64,000 bases of DNA from Bursaphelenchus xylophilus. Its lineage: Eukaryota > Nematoda > Chromadorea > Rhabditida > Aphelenchoididae. Of this stretch, positions 1-10,675 are shown piece by piece. Numbering within the stretch: the first letter of the stretch is position 1; every line of letters starts with the position of its first letter. The position numbers were made by a program, and so were the translations under genes. The stretch is taken from contig CAJFCV020000003.1 in the NCBI GenBank assembly GCA_904066235.2, forward strand, positions 3,596,001-3,660,000, in the 5' to 3' direction. The notes below the pieces were generated by a model. It worked only from the letters and a program-made list of their open reading frames with translations, was not told the DNA's origin and did not search any database.

Positions 1-84
1 TCGCACATGTTTTAGCAAAAAATATTCTAAATTTGTGCCAGCTTTCATCAAAATCTGAGCGTCGCACTTGGGGTACTTCTCCTG
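1..84. repeat. right end of a Harbinger-like MITE
   Basis: The terminal motif (CATCAAAATCTGAGCGTCGC, then TACTTCTCCTG) matches the right ends of the elements at 1222-2072 and is followed by TAA at 85-87, like the TAA/TTA target duplications of the other copies. The rest of the element lies outside the window. It sits in the intron after the last visible exon of the receptor gene. Confidence 0.7.
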
Positions 85-103
85 TAAGAAAAAATTTACT
101 TAC

Positions 104-3100
104 CAAGAAGAACACAGTCAACGTGACCAGAATGGAAATTGAGAATGTAATTTTGTGATGCGACAGCAGAAACACGAACGTCGTCAGGAATGAGATCAAG
201 AAGCACGGCATGATCAGATTGCAAGTGAAGAACAGTGTTTTCCGACGCAAGACGAAGTAATATGTGATGTCAACGTATTTCTCAGGACCACAACAACTTG
301 CGTACAAAACGGAATGTCTTTCGGATCGAAGAGAAAGAAGATCCCATTCAGCTGATCTGAAAAGAAAGATATATCGATAAATATCCAAAATGATAACTTT
401 ATGATTATTATTTAAAAAATTTAAGTTAAAAAAAAAATCTTACTTGTAAAAAAAGCTCAAATCCATTCCATTTTCTTTGACCTCAACGGTTGTGCCATTG
501 TCATCGGCTTGCCGTAGATCCACATAAAAACCCGTGTAGGACCAAGCTCCGAACTTCATATTGCAGTTTTGTAAATCGTATGGGAACCAAGTGACGTCAA
601 TCTGAACAGATTTGAGAATAAAAAATGGAAGGTTTTCGATTAGATGAGTAATGATATTACAAAGTTTGGACAATGCTCTAGACATTATATTCCAAAAGTT
701 AGAGCTGATCGGTTCAAAAAATTGTTTCTGTTTGACAGACAAAACTTTGAGAAATGGAGCACAAACGACTGGTTGAATGTGAGTTTGATACGAAAGCTTT
801 GATCTACTCCTTACTCTAAAGTCAAACCTCTGTATGGCAAACCGCAAGAGATCAAAAATTTTTTTTGATGTAGTGAGTTTGTTGTTCAGAAGTTCTTGTG
901 TATGTACGTGACAAATCATTATGATAAACTAATTCTCTAAACAAGAAATAAGAAATCTATTTCCAGTGGTTCGAATGTTTTTCAAAGCCCGAATTGGTGA
1001 AGGAGTCGTCGCTGGTCATGTTGGAAAGGCCAAAGCAATGTCTGAAGTTCACGAAGATGTGGTCCTCTTCACTGTGGAAGTCCTCAATAGCTTCAGGAAT
1101 GCCTTGAACATCCCACACCAGTTCAAGTTGAGTAGCGAGAGCTCGAAGAGGAAGTTTGTGGATAACCGGTTTATGTTCGGTAAGAAAAACTGTCCAGTCT
1201 TACTTTCCATATTTCTCCTTACAGGAGAAGTATCCCAAGGGCGACGCTCATATTTTCTTTAAATTTTGCACACCCATCGGTCACGAACTAAGTATCAATT
1301 CCTGAAAGATTCAGCTCGCGTTTTGAAGGCGCCGCCGAGAGGGTACACTAAATGTGCAGAGCGGTCAGAGAGAAAAACAATTTTTGGCCATAACTTCGCT
1401 AGTTTCGCGCGGAAAAACTTTTTTGTGGGAACCTTTACGGTAGAAATACTTTTCGTGCCGAAGTTCGGCAAAAATAGTCAAATTTTCGCCAACTTTCGAT
1501 CTAAAAATCTCGGTTGTTTCTGCAAAGCCCGAGCTAGGATTCTCGCGTATATTTTGAAGAAAAATATTCTACATTTGTACTAACAGGGGAAGTACTTCAA
1601 GTGTGACGCTCAGATTTTCTTTAAATTTTGCACACACATCGGGTATGGACTAAATATCAATTCCTGAAAGTTTTAGCTCGCGCTTTGCGGGCGCCGCCGA
1701 GATATCGAACGATTTTTGCCGCCGAGAGAGCACACTAAACGTGGAGAGCGGTCAGAGAGAAAAGCGCTTTTTGGCCATAACTTTGGCAGTTTCGTGGGGA
1801 AAAATTTGATTTTTTGTAGAAACATTATCCTTTACAGTTGAAATAGGCATGAAACTTTTCGTGCCGAAATTCGGCAAAAAGTCCTAAATTTTCGCCGACT
1901 TTTGATCTAAAAATCTCGGTTGTTTCTGTAAAGCGCGAGCTAGGATTCTCGCATATATCTTAGAAAAAATTATTCTAAATTTATGCCAAGTTTCATCAAA
2001 ATCTGAGCGTCACACTTCAAGTACTTCCCTTGTAAGTTTCATCAAAATCTAAGCGTCGCACTACTTCCTCTGTTAGAGATAAGCGCCTAAAACAGTGACC
2101 AATACTATAAATGAACTTTCAGTCGTCCGAGACTCCTACAAGATTTTCATTGGTGAGAAAATGTTAGAGAAGAAAGTGGAGACCGCAAGAATTATGTCAC
2201 AGCTAATGGATGAAGTCTTACTGGTAATTGTAAAGCTACTGGTCTTCTTCAGACATCGAAAGCTCAGTGTAAATGCAGCAATTATTTTGCTAGATAACAA
2301 TAGCAACGAGATGTTCGATGGGTATCTGCAGTTTTCAGAGGATACCACTTGTAAAATTGAGAGGCTTTGAGTTTTTCTTTGATTTTTAAGGTAATGATAT
2401 GTACCTTACACATAGCTTAATAAAAAAATTTAAAACTGACCGGACAGAATGACTTGTAGATTGCCGGTGGCTGCCAAAATACCCGTCCGTCGTACGAGAC
2501 CAAAGCGTCCGTGATTATTGTAATGTCGGGGTCTCCAGCGGCACTAAAATTCAAAATGAAATGATATAAATAGAACTTACTTGTTGTACAAGACAAGATC
2601 TGGAGTCCAAATCATGTCCGACGGGATATGCAGAGCGGTGATTCCACCGTATTTATTGGGGTCCCACTTCAACTTGGCATCTACCCATTTCTAAAAGTCT
2701 CAGCGAATTATTATTTTTTAAAAGGAGTGAAAAAATTATGTTTGAAGGAAATGAAAACATACCATGTCAAGCCAAAGATTTGTGGTGAGGATTTGGTTTT
2801 TTTCATCCTGAAAAAATATGTATTAGAGAGACAAAAGACGAGTGATGATTGGTCAAAAAGGCACTTCGTAGAAAACTCTTTTTTGGTTGAACTTTAACCC
2901 GTTAAAGATTAATTGTATATTGTCCTTTTTCCCTAGAGCAAAAGAACAAACAACTATCATATTTCAAGGCAAAATTCAAAATAAAAATGCCCAAAATCTT
3001 GGTAGACTAAGCGGATATGCTCTAATTTTAAAGCGCAAAACAAAGTTTGGAGCTGTTTCGGAGGCTTAGCACTAGTCTGTCGGGAAAAAAATGTGGAGTT

Positions 3101-3514
3101 GTTGCAGCAAAATATCTTCCTCGGCGCAAACGCTCATCATATCTCCAGCACCCCAAAAATGATGATAGGCGATTTCAAAGCGCGGCGAATCCACTTTATT
3201 TTCCCGACAAACTTGTACAGAAATTGTCTAGAAAATAATTGTAAGGCCCTTGGAATCCCGTACATGTAAAAATCCTCAAATGTTTGGCCAGCCTACTTAA
3301 AATGATGGCTGCTTACCACATCAATGATCCTGATCAAACTGGCTCCAACATCGACCACCAAAACATCACTCGAATTCTTGACTGGCCTTGGGATCTTTAT
3401 ATAGTCAAACAACAGATCTTCATACAGCTGCGACTCCAAGTTCATGCTTCTGCTCATCCCGGCTGTCGCCCAATCAACAAAAATGAGGAATGGCCAAAAT
3501 TTCGCTGGCACCAT
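104..3514 (-). CDS. nicotinic acetylcholine receptor alpha-type subunit (3' part outside window)
   Basis: Cys-loop ligand-gated cation channel subunit of the plasma membrane. Six exons are visible on the minus strand: 3317-3514, 2763-2807, 2581-2690, 2441-2543, 444-601 and 104-356. All junctions keep frame (289 codons) with GT/AG ends. The ATG at 3514 opens a hydrophobic leader. The N-terminal domain carries LYEDLLFDY and [14 protein letters not shown]. The Cys-loop has exactly 13 residues between its cysteines ([15 protein letters not shown]) and spans an intron. Vicinal cysteines in [10 protein letters not shown] mark an alpha-type subunit. M1 (about [17 protein letters not shown]) and the start of M2 ([17 protein letters not shown]) end the visible part; M3, the loop and M4 lie beyond the left edge. 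The M1-M2 junction reads SHHKI where most family members have GEK. Intron 4 (602-2440) holds two nested MITEs. The subfamily (levamisole-type or other) was not resolved. Confidence 0.93.
1222..2072. mobile_element. Harbinger-like MITE (outer copy, split by a second copy)
   Basis: Terminal inverted repeats begin CAGGAGAAGTATCCC and end CTACTTCCTCTG, flanked by TTA at 1219-1221 and 2073-2075. A 3-bp TWA duplication is characteristic of PIF/Harbinger elements. The body (1222-1580 and 2036-2072) is interrupted by a second, better-preserved copy at 1584-2032. No transposase is encoded. It lies inside intron 4 of the acetylcholine receptor gene. Confidence 0.7.
1584..2032. mobile_element. Harbinger-like MITE nested in a related copy
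   Basis: A 449-bp element with ends CAGGGGAAGTACTT and AAGTACTTCCCTTG, flanked by TAA at 1581-1583 and 2033-2035. Both arms carry the inner motif around GTGTGACGCTCAGATTTT. It interrupts the sequence ATTTGTAC...AGTTTCATC of the older copy, so it inserted later. Confidence 0.75.
3078..3209. repeat. MITE with TGTCGGGAAAA ends
   Basis: Starts TGTCGGGAAAAAAATGTGGA and ends TCCACTTTATTTTCCCGACA, an inverted pair. It is one of about seven copies of a roughly 130-145-bp family in the first 23 kb (see 4727, 6290, 10849, 11847, 22771). It lies in intron 1 of the receptor gene. Confidence 0.75.
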
Positions 3515-4726
3515 TATGTCGCCTTCTTATTACGCCGCATTTGACTATTAAATTGAGCGTAAATTTGCAAATTTGAATATTCTAGTGTCCAAACCCCCGT
3601 GTTCTCCTTTATTACATCTTTCCCGTCCGTTTTTAAATTGAATTACCCGGGCATTCAGGGTGCTATTTCCGTTTTCTGAAACTCGTCAGGATAACACGAG
3701 ATCCCTGGAGGATTTCTTTGACACGGAGAGAAAATGATCGTCCCTTGCAAGGTAACGTTGACAAGTTGGAAATGGAAGGATAAAAGGACGCCCCGAGGGG
3801 ATGCAAGAGCACAAAATATCAACCGGAATAGATGGTAGATGATAAATCGCGTGGCTTTGCAACTTTTGAGCCGAAAAAAATGCCGCAAGAAAAGAGCCAT
3901 TGTCTAAATGCTAATATAACGCAACAAGAGAGGAAAATAAAATTGCGGCCAAATTACTCAATAAATGTTTGTAATTTATTAAAAAATTTGCATATACCAA
4001 ATTTACATGTAAAATATCAGATATAAAATTTTCACCGTCTAAAATACCACCTAAACCGTCTAAATTCCAATTTTCAACAAACTCTGTAACAAAGAATAAG
4101 AAATATTACTCAAAATTGGAACAATGCCTCATCGCGCTTCCGAAGAGCCCTCAAATGGAATTTATTCCGTTTCCCCAATGGAACCCTTAAGCCCCACAGG
4201 GCTTTAAACAAATTTCGAAGCCGTCGGCCCAAAAGAATGGGCTTGTCACAGAGTGAAGCGCCAGTGGCATCTGAATTCCGTGGTGTCGGCCTCTATAAAA
4301 CCAAAAAAATTGGAAAACAATGGAAATGCTTTGATTTGGAGAGAGGAAAAGTTAGCCTTGTAAATCAAATATTGAAATGCTGACATTCTATAAAAAAAGC
4401 TCTATAGTCCGTTGTTTCTTAAAAGCTTTGCACAATTCGTATTCTGTATTTCACCTACAAGAGAACTGCCTGAAAAGCGGAGCTCAAATTATACTGTTAG
4501 AGCAATGTGGCACAAATAATATTGTTTTTAATTGTAAGACGTATGTGATATTTCGAGAAATGTACATATTTTTTTAAACAGCATAATTCCCACTATGGAC
4601 ATTAACGTCCCTGAAAAAAATGCAATTTTGTCAGCGTTAAAATTTCAGTAAAAAGCATTTTTTCTCTCTGATCGTTCTCGGAAATTTGCGCATTCCTACG
4701 TCGACAAGGATTGATGAATATCAGCC

Positions 4727-4867
4727 TGTCGGGAAAATAATGTGGATTCGTCGCGGCAAATTTTCCCTCCTTGCGGCAGTCGCAAAACAATCAATATTCC
4801 CGGCCGAGACTAGCCGCGGCAAAGTGATAATGAGCGATCCTGACAAATCCACATTATTTTCCCGACA
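4727..4867. repeat. MITE with TGTCGGGAAAATAATG ends
   Basis: The best-preserved copy of the family: the left end TGTCGGGAAAATAATGTGGA is mirrored by TCCACATTATTTTCCCGACA at the right end. Internal sequence is rich in CGCGGCAAA motifs. Non-autonomous; no coding capacity. Confidence 0.85.
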
Positions 4868-5920
4868 GTGTGATATTTTGGCTGTCACTGCAAACCTTGA
4901 GCTTGGATTTTTGGAATTTATATTCGACATAGGTCCAGATTGTGTATAAAATTCAACGATGATCGGATCTGAGTGTCGTATTCGAACCTTTTCCTTGTTA
5001 AATTTGCCCTTGGCAAAATCTGTGCGTCCCAACGTGCGCACTTCCTCTGCAATCCTCAGACAGGGATCCATTTCTTCGACTGTTTACTGCACTATATAAT
5101 TCCAATGTGACGCAACCACCTTCCAGAAACCACTACACATACATTTATTCGCATTCCGTTCTCCCAGTGCATTCCAAGTTCAATCCGCAAATCCGCATGG
5201 TGAAATAAGCCGGTCATTATCCTTCACCGCCTCCTCAGACATCTGAAGCCCTTGTGCCCGCCCTGCGGGAAATGGGACACCGTAAATCCGCTGTGCGGAT
5301 AACATAATACTTAACGGATTATTCGAGAGCGATCCTCTCTTCTTCAATTATTCTAATGGGGCGAATTACATGACAAATGAATTTTTTTGTGTTGTTCATG
5401 AGGAAGGGATTCTTGTTTATGGAAGACGCTGTGTTTGCAGGGCAATGTAGGGCAACGTTCATGTGTTATTCATGGCTTCCGGGATTTCTGGTTGGGAATT
5501 GCTCTCATTGAGCTCCAAGCTTCCCATGAAACTCTTAATTTATCGTGATTCTGAAGGCGTTTTTAACTTTTGTTTAATGTTTTCTGGGCCTTGCAATTTT
5601 GTAAGGAATCATAGCGATTTTTTTTTCCAAATTCACTTTTATTATATAGTTTTTTTCCCACAGCTCATTGGAAAAGATTCCACAAGCGAGACATGGTTGG
5701 ACACAGTTTTATGTTTCACGGGATGAACGTTTCAGAAAACGGCATTTACGAAAATGCTGCGGAGTTTTTCAGATTTTTGCTGGGAATAGTCACTAATTTT
5801 TCTTCACTAGCTCTTGATTTTGCCAGAGCCGAAGAAACTATAGCTTTAAATTGATTTACACTCTTGTAAGATGGCCGGGTTTCGTCAGAAACCCTCTATT
5901 TGATCTTCCTAGAATACCTC

Positions 5921-6132
5921 TGTCAGACCGGGGATAGGTTTTCCGTCAAGCCCATCGAGAGGCCCGGTGGACAACCACACGATAAGACGAGAAGCTCGAG
6001 TTCAAGTGATTTATTGAGTGAAAAGCGGCCCTTATATAAGGAAATCCCACGTAGGAAAGTACAATCAAATTTGAATAATAAATGTGATTTCCGTGGGAAT
6101 TAGGGCTCGAAGTTCGGTCGTTCCGCCTCACA
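5921..6132 (-). mobile_element. candidate solo LTR
   Basis: Read on the minus strand, a 212-bp unit begins TGTGAGGCGG and ends GGTCTGACA (TG...CA with TGT/ACA termini). It contains a TATA-like CCTTATATAAGG and, about 25 bp further on, an AATAAA signal, the order expected of LTR promoter and polyadenylation signal. No second LTR, primer-binding site or polymerase frame was seen nearby, and flanking target duplications are not convincing (acctc versus tctcc). It could instead be an unrelated promoter-like segment. Confidence 0.45.
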
Positions 6133-6289
6133 TCTCCAAGTGATCAAGTCGGGCACGGCTTGGCACTTCACAAAGCCATCTAAACCTCGATAAAAATATA
6201 AGGGTTAGGATGCAAAATTCAGTAGGCCCTTGACGAACCCAAATATCCAGAACTTTAAGAGCGAAGTTTACACTTATATACATATGTAT

Positions 6290-6413
6290 CTGTCGCGCCA
6301 AAAATCTTATCGCCGCCGGGAAAATGAATTACGTCCTGACAAGACCGAATTTCTTTTCTCTTCAGCGACGCGATCGACGCAGCAACATTGCGCTCATTAT
6401 TTTCCCGCCTGAC
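6290..6413. repeat. degenerate MITE of the TGTCGGG family
   Basis: The left part has CTGTCGCGCC and CGCCGGGAAAATGAATTACG; the right end has GCGCTCATTATTTTCCCGCC followed by TGACTG. Similar to the 11847-11991 copy, including CGATCG(A/G)CGCAG before the right end, but more diverged. Confidence 0.55.
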
Positions 6414-7148
6414 TGAAAACTGGATATTTTTTGTGCCTTTGAAAAGAAAAACGATGTTTTCAAACTCCCGTCAGTTTTACTTCCCACTGATCCTAATTGC
6501 CCTGAAATAGATGTTCTTTGTGCGCATGGCTTAACCTTGTTATGGAACTACAAGTTTTTTGTGGCTTAAGTTCTACTTTTATTGTTAAACATATGTATAT
6601 CCTAGCAGTTCTCAAAAATTGTCCTCCAATTTTACCGTACCTTTCAACACACGAGATTGATTTCTTAATCCCGTTGGAATAATAAAACGGCCTATATTTG
6701 AAATAAATCCTTATAATTCGGCTCCCTACACGTTTTCTGGCCCCCCGGATTGTCCCGTGGATAATATGGCCCGGGGAGTTAGGGGATTTAGATAAGATTA
6801 CATGAGTGTTCGGTTGGGAGGAAGATTCTACATCTGAGAGTAAAATAAGTGCTAATTGGAGCTGACATTTTTCAAGTTTCTGGCCAATTACTGAATTTAA
6901 TATCATTGAAAATATTACTGTTACTAATTTTTACTATTTTTAAACAGTATTTTGTCAGCAAACCAAATAGCGCAAAACCTTTAATCTTTTGCAAATTACG
7001 TTACCTGAACAATCGTGTTATAATGCAGACATTTGTTTTGACAAATGTTCTTTGAAATTGACGCCGCATTTAATTAAGGGCCTTTTAAAGTGGTGTTCGG
7101 CTAGGAATTCCGCTCAGGTTAATGGGGAGAGGGCGTCTTCTGGACTGA

Positions 7149-8182
7149 CAAGGGATCGGCAAACAGTTGCAACCTTTAATCTTAACAAAACATATAACGT
7201 TTGAAAGAGCATTAAAAATAGCGCACAACGCAAGAAAAATTAGCTGCCTAATTTATGTTTGGACAAAGTTATGGCCGTTTTATGAAAGTAGTTACATGCG
7301 GCCAAAACGCCGGTTTCTTATATTACAGTAATCCTGCCGGCTTGAAATCGTCTCCATTGATTTTCTAGTATCTAAAAACGTCTATCACGGTCGTTTTATG
7401 GCTCTACCAATCCTCGGTTATGAGTTATTAGACATTACTGCATGTTCCGAAAAATTGTAAATAAAACTAGGTTAATGAGAAAATTGGAGCTAAAAGCTTT
7501 GGAAATACATTTATATGATCGTTGTGGTTTTAGTTCACAAACTAAAATCTCAAAATTAAAAATTTCTTATGTCCTAGCCCTACCAACGGTTTATCCACTG
7601 TGCCAGCAAATCTTTTGCACGATTTTACAATTTTCTCTTCGTATTTTTTCGAAAAAATGTGTATTTACAGGTCCTAGTAAATTTAATTCACGTCCAATAA
7701 TTATAATAGGTCAGGCTACTGGTATGACACCCTTGTAATTATATGATAGTGGTATCCCCACTCTCATCACCATCAAATTTGTGGTCGTTTCAAAAAAGGC
7801 CAAAAATTCAGAAAAATCCCGTACAAATGAATTTTGTCTGCGAAGGAACACAAATTGTTTAAAAATATCAACATACCATGGTTTTGTGGCGTATAAGATA
7901 CGAAATGCAAAAAAATTACGGGGCCCGGGCTCGAAACCACGACCTGTTGCGCCGGAAGTAGGGGTCACTACCACTCGGCCAAGTGAACACGACTCCGTTG
8001 CGGCTCCAAGAGCTTATAAAGTGACGCGCGAAATTAGGCTAAAATCTGTATTTTGGCCATAACTTTGTCCAAACATAAATTAGGCAGCTAATTTTTTCTT
8101 CCTTATACACAACTTTTTAAGCTCTTCCAAATGATATATGTTTTGTTAAGATTAAAGGTTGCAACTATTTGCCGATCCCTTG
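7149..8182. mobile_element. Tc5-like non-autonomous element with ~125-bp inverted repeats
   Basis: A 1034-bp unit starts CAAGGGATCGGCAAAcAGTT and ends with its inverted copy. The arms match for roughly 125 bp, through the stretch TAATTTATGTTTGGACAAAG near 7253 and its complement near 8080. It is flanked by TGA at 7146-7148 and 8183-8185. CAAGGGA-type ends and a TNA duplication fit the Tc4/Tc5 group of nematode transposons. No transposase frame is present. The interior includes a tRNA-like segment at 7918-7986. Confidence 0.7.
7918..7986 (-). other. tRNA-derived sequence (decayed tRNA or SINE head)
   Basis: On the minus strand an A-box-like TTGGCCGAGTGG is followed about 40 bases later by a B-box-like GGTTTCGAGCCC and then GGGCCCCG and a T-run. 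The A box agrees with the tRNA promoter consensus; the B box has one extra T and the T-arm stem does not pair well. It is read as a decayed tRNA gene or a tRNA-derived repeat, not a working tRNA. Confidence 0.4.
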
Positions 8183-8979
8183 TGAAGAATATCGTAAACT
8201 AACGGACAAAACAAAATTTACTGTGTTATTATTTTGGGATTACATTAATAATTGCACACGATTTTCAAAGCGTATTTTAACAGCCAAGTGGGAGTAGTTT
8301 TAGAAATTTTAGAGCTTTTGTTTTTTTATCATTTTATCAGTTTGTCGGGAATATATTGAGCGTAATGTCTCTGCGCCGATCGCGTCGCTGAAGTGAAAAG
8401 CAATTTGATTTTTAATTTTTTTGCCGGCGATTTGATTTCTAGGCGTTGCGACTCTTTCGGGCAATTTCTTTGCGGGCTACCGACATTTAAAGATTAGAAT
8501 TACGATTAATCTACGGAATATGATTGGAATTTTGCGTTGGCAACTCCCTGGGACTGATAAATCTACGAATCTTTTGAATTTATCCACCCCTTTGAAAGTT
8601 ATGGGAGTTTGTTTTCAAAAAATGTTTTCTGGACCTTCAAAAATGCCTGGTTAACATTATGATGCCTATTCAAGCCACTTATACACCTGAAAATTTAATT
8701 TGCAACATCTCACTGCCAATTTCGTCTTAAGAATTTTTTGTTGTAACCAAATGTTGGCCGATTTCCAAACCTGCCCGCAGAATCTCCGTGGTTCTATTGC
8801 CCCCAAAGTGGTTGCCCGCAAGTGTGGGCCCGCCATCCATAAATCTATTTTTATGGCTATAATCTTTTGATTGCGGCCAATATGTTTCAAAAACCATCTT
8901 TTTTAACGGTTTATTAATGTCTTGGATTATCCGCGTGTTATTTTCGGACACGAATTTTTGTTGTGATCGACAAACCGTC

Positions 8980-8986
8980 TTTTCAG
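8980..8986 (+). promoter_or_regulatory. possible trans-splice acceptor
   Basis: TTTTCAG ends one base before the ATG of the DENR-like gene. An orphan 3' splice site directly before a start codon is typical of spliced-leader addition in nematodes. Inference only; no transcript data. Confidence 0.4.
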
Positions 8987-8987
8987 A

Positions 8988-10148
8988 ATGACAACACAAT
9001 CCCACAGACCACAATTGAGCCTTTCAGACGGAAAACCTCTGGTGCATTACTGCGGAGGTGAGTTATTTCATGGAGTACAAAGAGATTTCATGTTTTTGAA
9101 GTCTTTGTAAAATCGTACTTGGGAAGAGAGGATTTTCATTTACAATTTTGTTAGTAGTAAGTGATGTGAAATCGGGTTATTCTTCGACCAACAGAATCGC
9201 TTTATCTTCTTGGCCGTTTCTTGGCTTCGAGCGGTCAATCTCAACTCGTACATGTCATACTTACAAGGAAAGTACTTCTATGGGATATGGAGTTATAGGT
9301 CGTGACATATATCAAAACAATTTCACAATTTTTCTGATTCAGAATATGTCAAAATTAGCTGACCAATTTTGGTTTGTAATGGTGAAAAAAACCCTCATAA
9401 CTTTTCACGCAACACCACGCAAATGCCCATTTTTGACCAAGTCTTTACCAATTCGAAAGCTTTGTTTCCAATATAAAATTTGATTAATATTCTACTATAC
9501 TTTAATAGTAAGTTCCAATGTAAAAAAGTGACATTTGCGTGGTGTGGCGAGAAAAGTTCTATAGGGTTTTTCACCTTACAAACCAAAATTAGGTGGCTTA
9601 TTTTTACATATTCTGAAACGAAAAAATTTCACGATGTTTCTGATATATGTCTTGACCTGTAACTCCATACCCAATAGAAGTACTTTCCTTGTTAAATAAG
9701 CCCGCTTCAATAGTTATTTTCTCTTACAAAATGCAACCAAAGCTCATCCAAAAACCTGTTTTTCGTACTCCTGATCCCAAGTGCGGAATTCTATATATCA
9801 TCTCATTTGTTCTCGTCTAGAAAACAAACGCAAAACATGTACGAACCTGCACTTTCATTAGGCGTAAACATGTTTTCCTCAACTCTTAATTCATTTCCAG
9901 AATGCGAGATGCCCATTGAGTATTGTGTCTACGGTCAGGATCCAATCCGATGCCTTCGGTGGCTGGAACGGCATCTCCCCGAAGTTCATGCGCAAATGGT
10001 TCCGGAGCAGGTGAAAAAATATAAGAATCCGGTGACTCCGACGATCATTGAGACAGTTATGATACCCGAAATGAGAGATGGACGATTCGCGTCGATCGGA
10101 AGTCTGGATGAGTTTAAGAAGAAGGTCTTCAGGAAGGAGAGGAAGTAA
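8988..10148 (+). CDS. short DENR-like protein (N-terminal zinc-knuckle region only)
   Basis: Two exons, 8988-9057 and 9901-10148, join in frame across a GT-AG intron to give 105 residues. The N-terminus resembles density-regulated protein DENR, the translation reinitiation/recycling partner of MCT-1. Cysteines C22, C25, C32 and C41 have the C-x2-C-x6-C-x8-C spacing of the DENR zinc site within YCGECEMPIEYC, followed by the helix RCLRWLERHLPEVHAQM, like the MCT-1-binding segment. DENR is normally near 190-200 residues and ends in a SUI1 domain that contacts the ribosome; here the frame stops after KKKVFRKERK, and AATAAA follows at 10235. No SUI1-like exon was found downstream. The product may be a paralog, a regulator that binds MCT-1 without acting on ribosomes, or a gene remnant. 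Its 843-bp intron contains a 428-bp MITE. Confidence 0.75.
9264..9691. mobile_element. Harbinger-like foldback MITE in the DENR-like intron
   Basis: Ends CAAGGAAAGTACTTCTATGG and the inverted CCAATAGAAGTACTTTCCTTG, flanked by TTA at 9261-9263 and 9692-9694. The arms stay complementary far inward (for example GACATATATCA near 9303 against TGATATATGTC near 9640). The terminal sequence is close to CAGGGGAAGTACTT of the elements at 1222-2072, suggesting a shared transposase source. Confidence 0.75.
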
Positions 10149-10269
10149 TAGTTGGAGAATAGTTTTTAGAGAGTCTTCAATAATCTCGCAGAACATGTAA
10201 CACTTATAAAGTCACCTCAACGTTTGCTAATCACAATAAATTTCTTGTCATATTTTGAAATTTCAATTT

Positions 10270-10675
10270 TTGTTAGAGCCACAACACACGTCGGGCATAA
10301 TCTAACTCACAATTCCTGAAAGTTTTAGTTGGCGCTTTGGAAGCGCCGCCGAGATATTGAACGACCTTTGCCGCCGAGAGAGTACGCTAAACGTGGAGAG
10401 CGTTCAGAGAGGAAAACTTTTTTTAATCATAACTTTGCTAGTTTCGTGCGGAAAAAATAGATTTTTTTGTGGAAACATTGCCCCCTATGGTAGAAATAGG
10501 CATGAAACTTTCTGTGCCGAAATTCGCCAAAAAGTGTCAAATTTTCACCCACTTTCGATCTAAAAATCTCAGTTGTTTCTGCAAAGCGCAAGCTAGGATT
10601 CTCGCATATATTTTAGAAAAAAAATATTCTAAATTTGTGCCAAGTTTCATCAAAATTTTGGGATACTTCCCCAGT
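10270..10675. repeat. diverged copy of the 1222-2072 Harbinger-like MITE
   Basis: Shares long stretches with the elements at 1.2-2.1 kb, such as AATTCCTGAAAGTTTTAG, GCGCCGCCGAGATAT and the run through AAATTTGTGCCAAGTTTCAT. The right end (GGATACTTCCCCAG) is eroded and the left end is poorly preserved. Confidence 0.65.

Larger units (their letters stand above)
3515..8987. other. gene-poor region between the receptor gene and the DENR-like gene
   Basis: No exon series with supporting splice signals was found on either strand. The stretch holds the 5' flank of the minus-strand receptor gene and the elements listed separately (MITEs at 4727 and 6290, solo-LTR candidate at 5921, Tc5-like element at 7149). 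A degenerate left end of the TGTCGGG family is visible near 8342. Open frames here are short and overlap these repeats. Confidence 0.6.
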
